From Pelomonas sp051857475 (GTDB taxonomy: Bacteria; Pseudomonadota; Gammaproteobacteria; Burkholderiales; Burkholderiaceae_C), in contig NZ_JBPZGZ010000003.1 in NCBI RefSeq assembly GCF_051857475.1, positions 744,001 to 808,000 of the forward strand: DNA of 64,000 bases, read 5' to 3'. Of this stretch, positions 58,457-64,000 are shown piece by piece (position 1 is the first letter of the stretch; every line of letters starts with the position of its first letter). A program made the translations under genes and the position numbers. The notes below the pieces were generated by a model. The model had not been told where the DNA came from and searched no databases. It saw only the letters and a list, made by a program, of their open reading frames with translations.

Positions 58457-60373
58457 ATGCTGTACCGCCTCGCCGCTCTCCTGCTGACCCTGTCCCTCAC
58501 CGCCTGTGGCGGCGGAGGTGGCGGGGGCGGTGGCACGCCACCCCTGGAAACACCGCCCACGCTGCGCGGCGTGGCCGCCACCGGTGCGCCCCTGGTCAGC
58601 GCCCAGGTCAGCATCGTCGACGGGCAGGGCAAGGCTGTGGGCTCGGCCACCACGCACCCTACCGACGGCAGCTACAGCCTGACGCTGAGCACCACCAGCC
58701 CGGCCGCGCCCCTCTTCATCCAGGCGCGCGGCCTGGACGCCGCCGGCACCATGCAGGTCCTGCATTCGACGGTGCCCACCATCAGCGCCGCCATGGTCGG
58801 TCATGTGACGCCGCTGACCAATGCCATCGTCGCCCTGTCCCTGGGTACCGAGCCGGCGCCGGTGTTTGCCGCGGCTTCCACCAGCGGCAGCCAGCTGTCG
58901 CAGATGGCCACGGCGGTTTCCGCCGCTGCCACCTTCCTGAAGACCCTGGTCAAGACCCAGATCAGCGACCTCAAGATCACCGATGCGGCGTCGCTGGACC
59001 TGCTGGCCGACTCGACTTTCGCCGCCAACAAGGGCGCTCACGATCTGCTCATCGAGAGCGTGCGTGTCGACCTGGCCCGCTCCAAGCTCAATGTGCCGGT
59101 CCTGCAGATCGGCAACAAGTTCATTGCCGCGCCGACGGCCGAGGTGGTCGTCGAGCTGCCCACGGCCCAGACCGAGCTGCTCAAGGCCAGCGGCACGCCG
59201 GCCAATGCCATCACGTCGACGCTGAAGGCGGCCACCAGCGCGACGACCGTGCTCGGCACCCTGTCTGGCCTGGATGACCTGGGCGCCGCGCTGAACCAGC
59301 TCATCGCCCAGGGGCGTGACGTCAGCACCATCCTGAACAACACCCTGGTCACCGGCTACGACAAGCACAACGGCCGCAGCAAGGCCGACCTGGCTGGCAT
59401 CCTGTCCACCTACACGACGGGCAACCGACAGTTCGGCCGTTTCCAGCTGCTGGGCTGCGCCGACGACGCGCCGACCGCCGGCAATTGCGCCAAGGTGCTG
59501 GTGGGCGCCATCATCAGCGACTCCAGCGGCGCTACCGTCGACCTCTTCAGCGACGCCGTCAGCTACAACAAGTCGGCCACGACCACCAACAAGTGGAACC
59601 TCATCGGCAACGGTAAGAAGCTGTCGGTGGCCGTCTACCCGCTGGGCTACCGCGCGCTGAGCGCCGATGGCACGGCCAGCACGGCCGTCGTGCCCAACCC
59701 GGGCATCGGCCTGCAGATCGAGATCCAGTCGCAGACGGCCGACCCGATCCCCGGCATTCCGCCGACCCAGCTGCTCAGCTCGGCCACGGTGCAGATGCCC
59801 GGCGGCTACAGCATCCCCTTCGGCTATTGCGGCCGCCTGATGCTGTGCGTGTCGTCCACACCCGGCGCCACCAACCTGATCCCGACCGGTGGTGTGGGCG
59901 ACATCGCCATCCAGCGCGCTGCGGTCGGCTGGATCGGCGGCGCGGACAGCGTGCGCGGCGCCAAGTTCATCACCAGCTACACCATCGCCGGCGTGGCCGA
60001 GACGCGCAATGCCTGGCTGCGTGCCGACGTGCTCGGTGAGCCGGCCACGACGCGTTTCCCGAGCATCGACAGCGCCTCGACCACCAGCCCGGTGTCCGCC
60101 GCCTCGCTGCAGAGCGGCGCCCTGGTGATCAACTGGTCCGGCTGGGCCGCGGCCAACCCCGACCTGCGCATCATCGAGATCAAGCGTGTCTTCACGCCCA
60201 CGGTCGGTGGCACACCCACGGTGCTGGACACGGCGGCGCCGCTGCCTCCCAAGACCACCGCGACGCTGGCTACCGCCTACACGCCGCTGGAAAGCGTCAC
60301 GTCCGAGCTGTGGCTGCAGGCCATGGATGCGCAGGGCCGGCGCTTCCACACCCGCTACACGGGCAAGCCCTGA
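58457..60373 (+). CDS. Lipoprotein with poly-glycine linker
   Basis: A 638-residue protein. The lipobox LTAC at about residues 14-17 is followed directly by nine glycines, then a carboxypeptidase-regulatory-like beta domain (LRGVAATGAPLVSAQVSIVDGQGKAVGSATT) near residues 35-110. The long rest is rich in Ala/Thr/Ser with no enzyme motif. Lipoproteins of this kind are common on the beta-proteobacterial outer membrane. No function assigned. Convergent with the ParB-like gene, stop to stop 1 base. Confidence 0.82.
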   Translation: MLYRLAALLLTLSLTACGGGGGGGGGTPPLETPPTLRGVAATGAPLVSAQVSIVDGQGKAVGSATTHPTDGSYSLTLSTTSPAAPLFIQARGLDAAGTMQVLHSTVPTISAAMVGHVTPLTNAIVALSLGTEPAPVFAAASTSGSQLSQMATAVSAAATFLKTLVKTQISDLKITDAASLDLLADSTFAANKGAHDLLIESVRVDLARSKLNVPVLQIGNKFIAAPTAEVVVELPTAQTELLKASGTPANAITSTLKAATSATTVLGTLSGLDDLGAALNQLIAQGRDVSTILNNTLVTGYDKHNGRSKADLAGILSTYTTGNRQFGRFQLLGCADDAPTAGNCAKVLVGAIISDSSGATVDLFSDAVSYNKSATTTNKWNLIGNGKKLSVAVYPLGYRALSADGTASTAVVPNPGIGLQIEIQSQTADPIPGIPPTQLLSSATVQMPGGYSIPFGYCGRLMLCVSSTPGATNLIPTGGVGDIAIQRAAVGWIGGADSVRGAKFITSYTIAGVAETRNAWLRADVLGEPATTRFPSIDSASTTSPVSAASLQSGALVINWSGWAAANPDLRIIEIKRVFTPTVGGTPTVLDTAAPLPPKTTATLATAYTPLESVTSELWLQAMDAQGRRFHTRYTGKP

Positions 60374-60374
60374 T

Positions 60375-61184
60375 TCAGGCTGCGGCCGCGCGCAGCGCCG
60401 CCAGCTCCTGGCGCAAAACTGCGTTCTCGGCCTCGAGTTCAGCCACACGCAGGCGCAGCAATTCCATCGTCGGCTCGGCAGCCTGAGCATCAGCGGCCGG
60501 TACACCCTCGTCCGGCGCGCTGACGGCGATGGTGACCTTGCGCTTGGCCTCGCGCACGCGCTTGGCCGCCTGCTTGAGTTCCTGGGCGCCCGCAGCCGCG
60601 GCGGCGGCCTGCTCCTGCGCCGGCAGCGTCGCCACGGCAGCGGCCGCGTTGATGGAGATGGTGCCGGCCTTGACGGCCGCGACGAGCTCGGCCGCACCCT
60701 GCTTCTGGATCTTCTCGATCATCACGACCTGGTTGCTGCTCAGGCGCGCCGCCTTGGCCAGGGCCTCGCGCGTGTCCAGCTTGTCGGGGGCAGGGGCTGC
60801 GTCGGCTGTCGGCGCGGGGGCCACCGGTTCCAGGCCGGCCACGGCCGCGATGCGTGCGCGCCGCTCGTTCACGATCTCGCGCTTGCGCAGGGCCAGCACG
60901 CCGCGCTGGAAGTCCGAGATGCTGCGCCGGCCCAGGTGCTGGTCGATCATCCACAGGTGCACGTCCTCGAAGGACTTGAAGCGCGGGTTCTGCACCGTCC
61001 GGAAGGGCAGGCCGTGTTTTTGGCAGATGCCGTAGCGGTTGTGGCCGTCCACCAGCACATCGCCCCACAGCACCAGGGCGTCGCGGCAGCCTTCGGCCAG
61101 GATGCTGCGCTCCAGCGCCTCGTGCTCCTCGGGCGTCAGGGGATCGATATAGGCCTTGAGTTCTTCGTTGACGACGATGTCCAT
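60375..61184 (-). CDS. Solitary ParB-N domain protein
   Basis: The 269-residue product starts at ATG 61184. The ParB/Srx-like domain (residues about 8-100) has LTPEEHEALERSILAEGCRDALVLWGDVLVDGHNRYGICQKHG and WMIDQHLGRRSISDFQRG, the nucleotide-binding ParB-N core. A HTH-like middle (TREALAKAARLSSNQVVMIEKIQKQG), an Ala-rich linker and a C-terminal coiled coil (ELLRLRVAELEAENAVLRQELAALR) follow. There is no ParA or other partition gene near, so it is not the chromosomal ParB; more likely a regulator or element-derived protein. Confidence 0.8.
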   Translation of the reverse strand: MDIVVNEELKAYIDPLTPEEHEALERSILAEGCRDALVLWGDVLVDGHNRYGICQKHGLPFRTVQNPRFKSFEDVHLWMIDQHLGRRSISDFQRGVLALRKREIVNERRARIAAVAGLEPVAPAPTADAAPAPDKLDTREALAKAARLSSNQVVMIEKIQKQGAAELVAAVKAGTISINAAAAVATLPAQEQAAAAAAGAQELKQAAKRVREAKRKVTIAVSAPDEGVPAADAQAAEPTMELLRLRVAELEAENAVLRQELAALRAAAA

Positions 61185-61313
61185 GGAAACCGGGAGCAGG
61201 GCGCCTGCACCCGGGCGGCGGTGCGCGCGGGTGAAGGGCTGGATGAGGTGGGAGAGCCGCAACGGCTGCCTGCAGGCGGCCAGACTCGTGATGTCCCCGA
61301 TTTTAGGCAATCG

Positions 61314-61327
61314 CGCTGTCGACAGCG
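61314..61327. promoter_or_regulatory. Palindrome CGCTGTCGACAGCG
   Basis: A perfect 14-bp palindrome 130 bases upstream of the ParB-like start and about 115 bases upstream of the divergent secreted-protein gene. It differs from the parS consensus. It could be an operator used by the ParB-like protein or by a third regulator. Confidence 0.5.
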
Positions 61328-61388
61328 TTGGCGACGGGCTAACCCTTAAACCCGCGCCCGGGCGGAAATGCTCAACTCGCGTCAGCCG

Positions 61389-61402
61389 TGGAACCGGTTC
61401 CA
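61389..61402 (+). promoter_or_regulatory. LacI-type operator TGGAACCGGTTCCA
   Basis: A perfect 14-bp palindrome with the central CG and AACCGGTT core typical of LacI-family sites. It lies 40 bases before the ATG of the fascin-like/beta-helix gene, the place for repressor action. No LacI-family gene is in the window. Confidence 0.65.
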
Positions 61403-61441
61403 AATCCGGACAAAAGACGGCAGCAATAACAGGAGACAAGC

Positions 61442-63601
61442 ATGAATTGGATGAGGCCCACAGCCTTTCGACGATTCCTCCACGGCGGCGCACTCGCGGC
61501 CCTGCTGGGCGTTTTCGGCAGCACGGAGGCAGCGACCCTGCAGGCCGTCGCCAACAACAACTTCGTCAGCGCGACCGCGACGGGAACCTCTTACCTGACG
61601 GCGACTGCGCCGACGGCGAGCACCTGGGAGCAGTTCGAAGTCGTCAATAACGCCAACGGCACGGTGTCGTTGAAGGCCACCATCAGCGGCAACTTCGTTG
61701 CGGCCGACATCGGCCTGGCTTCGCCCAACACGGCCCGGCTGATCGGCAACCGACCCAGCGTCGGCGGCTGGGAGCAGTTCACCCTCGTGCCGCAATCCAA
61801 CGGCACGGTGGCGCTGCGTTCGGCGGCCAACAATCTGTACGTCAGCGCCGACCTCAACATTGGCGGCGCCCTGGTGGCCAACCGGCAGACGGTCGGAGCC
61901 TGGGAGCAGTTTGTCCTCTCGACCGTCACCACAGGCCCCGGCCCCGCGCCTGATCTCGGGCCCAATGTGCGCATCCTCAGCCCCAGCACGCCCAATCTGC
62001 AGGGCATCATCAACGACGTCTACAGCGCCCAGCAGGGCAACCATTTCGGCGACCGCCGCGACGCCATCCTGCTGACGCCCGGCACCTACAACGGCCTGCG
62101 CATCCCGGTCGGCTTCTACACCCAGGTGCTGGGTCTGGGCAGCCACCCCGACCAGGTCCACGTCAACGGCGACCTGCGCTCCGACGCCTATCTCGGCGGC
62201 GACAACGCAACGCAGAACTTCTGGCGCGGCGCCGAGAACTTCTCGGTCACGCCGAGCCTCGGCATCGGCAACAACACCATGCAATGGGCGGTGTCCCAGG
62301 CCATTCCGTTCCGGCGCATGCATGTGCGCGGCAACATCAAGCTGAACCAGAACAACGGCTGGTCCAGCGGCGGCTGGTTCTCGGAGGTGCTGGTCGACGG
62401 CCAGGTCAACTCGGCCTCGCAGCAGCAATGGATCTCGCGCAACAGCCAGTGGGGCAGCTGGACCGGCTCGGGCTGGAACATGGTCTTTGTCGGCGTGCCC
62501 AATGCGCCGGCCGGCAACTTCCCGACCCAGGGCCAGCGCTACACCAAGGTCAACGAGACCCCGGTGGTACGCGAGAAGCCCTATCTCTTCATCGACGCCA
62601 ATGGCAGCTATGCCGTGCGCCTGCCTTCGCTGCGCAGCAACAGCTCGGGCATCACCTGGTCCAACGGCGCCACCACGCCGGGCACCACCATTCCCATCGC
62701 CCAATTCTTCATCGCCAAGCCGACGGACAGCGCGGCCACCATCAACGCGCAACTGGCGGCCGGCCGGCATATCCTCTTCACGCCGGGCATCTATGTGCTG
62801 ACCCAGACGCTGCAGGTCAACAACCCCAACACCGTGCTGCTGGGCATTGGCTTCCCGACCCTGCGCTCGGACAACGGCCAGCCGCTGATGAAGACGGCCG
62901 ACGTGGATGGGCTGACCATCGCCGGCCTGTTCTTCGATGCGGGCGCCACCGAGTCGGGCGTGCTGCTGGAAGTGGGCCCCAACGGTGCCAGCGCCAGCCA
63001 TGCGGCCAACCCCACCGTGCTGCACGACGTGTTCTTCCGCATCGGCGGCGCGGCGGCCGGGCGGGTCGCCTTCGGCCTCAGCATCAATGCCCACAACACC
63101 ATCGTCGACCACACCTGGCTGTGGCGTGCCGACCATGGCGCCGGCGTGGGCTGGACCAGCAACCCCTCGTCCTACGGCCTTTGGGTCAACGGCAACAACG
63201 TGACCGTCTACGGCCTCTTCGTCGAGCATTTCCAGAACCACCAGGTGGTGTGGAACGGCAACGGCGGCCGGGTCTATTTCTACCAGTCGGAGATCCCTTA
63301 CGACCCGCCCAGCCAGGCCTCGTGGAACAGCGCCACCGGCCGCGGGTTCGCGTCGTACAAGGTCGCCGACAACGTGACCAGCCACGAGGCCTGGGGCCTG
63401 GGCGTCTACAGCGTCTTCACCAACGCCAACATCTTGCTGGACCGCGCCGTCGAAGCGCCCGTCAACTCGAACGTGCGCTTCCACAGCCTCATCTCGGTCT
63501 GCCTGGGATCGAATGGCGGCATCGTCCATCCGATCAACAGCACAGGCGACCAGACGGCCTGCAACGCGGCCTACACGCCGACGGTGACCAACTACCCCTG
63601 A
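61442..63601 (+). CDS. Secreted fascin-like + right-handed beta-helix protein
   Basis: The 719-residue protein starts at ATG 61442 (AGGAGA about 7 bases before). A signal peptide ends near TEAA (about residue 30). Residues 31-165 form three fascin/beta-trefoil-like repeats, each ending WEQF (TASTWEQFEVV, VGGWEQFTLV, VGAWEQFVL). Residues about 175-719 form a parallel beta-helix of the pectate-lyase-like kind (FPTLRSDNGQPLMKTADVDGLTIAGLFFDAG, NAHNTIVDHTWLWRADHGAG). It probably binds and cleaves an extracellular polysaccharide; substrate unknown. A LacI-type operator precedes it. Confidence 0.85.
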   Translation: MNWMRPTAFRRFLHGGALAALLGVFGSTEAATLQAVANNNFVSATATGTSYLTATAPTASTWEQFEVVNNANGTVSLKATISGNFVAADIGLASPNTARLIGNRPSVGGWEQFTLVPQSNGTVALRSAANNLYVSADLNIGGALVANRQTVGAWEQFVLSTVTTGPGPAPDLGPNVRILSPSTPNLQGIINDVYSAQQGNHFGDRRDAILLTPGTYNGLRIPVGFYTQVLGLGSHPDQVHVNGDLRSDAYLGGDNATQNFWRGAENFSVTPSLGIGNNTMQWAVSQAIPFRRMHVRGNIKLNQNNGWSSGGWFSEVLVDGQVNSASQQQWISRNSQWGSWTGSGWNMVFVGVPNAPAGNFPTQGQRYTKVNETPVVREKPYLFIDANGSYAVRLPSLRSNSSGITWSNGATTPGTTIPIAQFFIAKPTDSAATINAQLAAGRHILFTPGIYVLTQTLQVNNPNTVLLGIGFPTLRSDNGQPLMKTADVDGLTIAGLFFDAGATESGVLLEVGPNGASASHAANPTVLHDVFFRIGGAAAGRVAFGLSINAHNTIVDHTWLWRADHGAGVGWTSNPSSYGLWVNGNNVTVYGLFVEHFQNHQVVWNGNGGRVYFYQSEIPYDPPSQASWNSATGRGFASYKVADNVTSHEAWGLGVYSVFTNANILLDRAVEAPVNSNVRFHSLISVCLGSNGGIVHPINSTGDQTACNAAYTPTVTNYP

Positions 63602-63688
63602 AATCCTCGGCACCGGTGGAGACCTGGCACGCAATCTGCAAAGACAGAAGCAGTCAGTTGTCTCCTCCATCCGCCTGGATGGATTCGT

Positions 63689-63721
63689 GCCCCGAGCTGG
63701 TTCAGCTCGGGGCCTTTTTTT
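63689..63721 (+). terminator. Intrinsic terminator of the beta-helix gene
   Basis: An 11-bp stem, GCCCCGAGCTG (63689-63699) and CAGCTCGGGGC (63703-63713), loop GTT, then C and seven T. Strong. Confidence 0.92.
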
Positions 63722-63785
63722 GGGCGGGCTGCCTCATGTTGAGGCGTGGAGGGTCAGGTCTGCACCAGGATGGGAGCGGCCGGCG

Positions 63786-64000
63786 TCAGGACTTGTCCCA
63801 GCCCAGGCGCACCACGCCGCAATGCCGGCACACGAATTTGTAGAAGGCGTTGTCGCCCGCGGGCTCATAGTCGCGGGTGGCCCGGGCCCAGTCCTTCTCG
63901 GTCAGGCCGTAGTGCTGGCGCCAGTCGGCCTTGACGGCCTCGCTGGCGTCCTCCACATCCTCTTCCAACGCATCGCCGTGGAACTCGCAGGCGTCGTTGC
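63786..64000 (-). CDS. Zinc-ribbon protein, possibly CbrC/UPF0167-like (cut by window end)
   Basis: The minus-strand frame runs open to the window edge, so the 5' end is missing. The visible 70 codons include NDACEFHGDALEEDVED, ADWRQHYGLTEKDW and a C-terminal FYKFVCRHCGVVRLGWD with a CxxC. The last part recalls the UPF0167/CbrC end (F-x-C-x-x-C-G), but the match is short. The Cys of DAC may be a third ligand. Function unknown. Confidence 0.55.
   Translation of the reverse strand, partial: NDACEFHGDALEEDVEDASEAVKADWRQHYGLTEKDWARATRDYEPAGDNAFYKFVCRHCGVVRLGWDKS

Noticed and set aside
61185..61493. Upstream extension of the ParB-like frame
   Set aside because: It would pass over two palindromes and the divergent gene start; the ParB-N domain begins properly at ATG 61184.

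Overview
The window is high-G+C chromosomal DNA from a betaproteobacterium. It most resembles a Burkholderiales member of the Roseateles/Mitsuaria/Rubrivivax type. The clues are TATAATCG-like promoters, cytochrome c4, a PEP-CTERM protein, the full alkanesulfonate (ssu) operon with beta-proteobacterial gene types, MipA/OmpV and a tolB-pal-cpoB cluster. No insertion sequence, transposase, integrase, CRISPR array or rRNA was seen. This is inference from gene content; no database search was run.

Layout. 1-4.6 kb: the 3' end of rng (RNase G), then tolB-pal-cpoB-tcdA on the + strand, two tRNA-Lys genes and a strong terminator. 4.6-10.2 kb: a GH19 endolysin-like gene, a LysR regulator divergent from an exported metallo-beta-lactamase-fold hydrolase, a two-gene osmoprotectant-type uptake unit without an ATPase, and a 67-aa membrane protein. 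10.3-18.8 kb: one 2832-codon gene for an NdvB/Cgs-type cyclic beta-1,2-glucan synthase. 18.9-26.5 kb: small exported proteins, a thioredoxin-like protein, a LysR regulator divergent from a carboxypeptidase G2-type M20 peptidase, a LytS/LytTR two-component pair, and two unrecognised envelope genes. 26.5-31.8 kb: ssuE-ssuA-ssuA-like-ssuD-ssuC-ssuB on the minus strand. 31.9-37.4 kb: a sterol-desaturase-family hydroxylase, MipA/OmpV, small genes, tRNA-Arg(CCU), a GFA-family protein, a PEP-CTERM protein behind a clear sigma-54 promoter, and an unrecognised pair of small genes.

37.6-47.9 kb is the most coherent envelope region. A CoxE-like VWA protein, TamA, a 16-codon micro-ORF and TamB form one overlapping transcription unit. 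A Hanks-type Ser/Thr kinase and an OmpA-type lipoprotein form a second. The DNA just upstream of the first gene in each unit carries the same 26-bp element, which includes a CATAAT -10 box, so the two units may be one regulon.

47.9-64 kb: an EAL phosphodiesterase, then a five-gene overlapping minus-strand operon (MoxR ATPase, 75-aa membrane protein, GNAT, S9 peptidase, M28 peptidase). A perfect 18-bp palindrome with back-to-back -10 boxes separates it from a divergent cytochrome c4 gene. An HD-GYP phosphodiesterase, a peptide-type binding protein, a poly-Gly lipoprotein, a solitary ParB-like gene, a secreted fascin-like/beta-helix protein behind a LacI-type operator, and the start of a zinc-ribbon protein complete the window.

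The themes are cell-envelope integrity (Tol-Pal, Tam, cyclic glucans, envelope kinase), sulfur scavenging and c-di-GMP turnover. All long antisense open frames opposite these genes were treated as high-G+C shadows.
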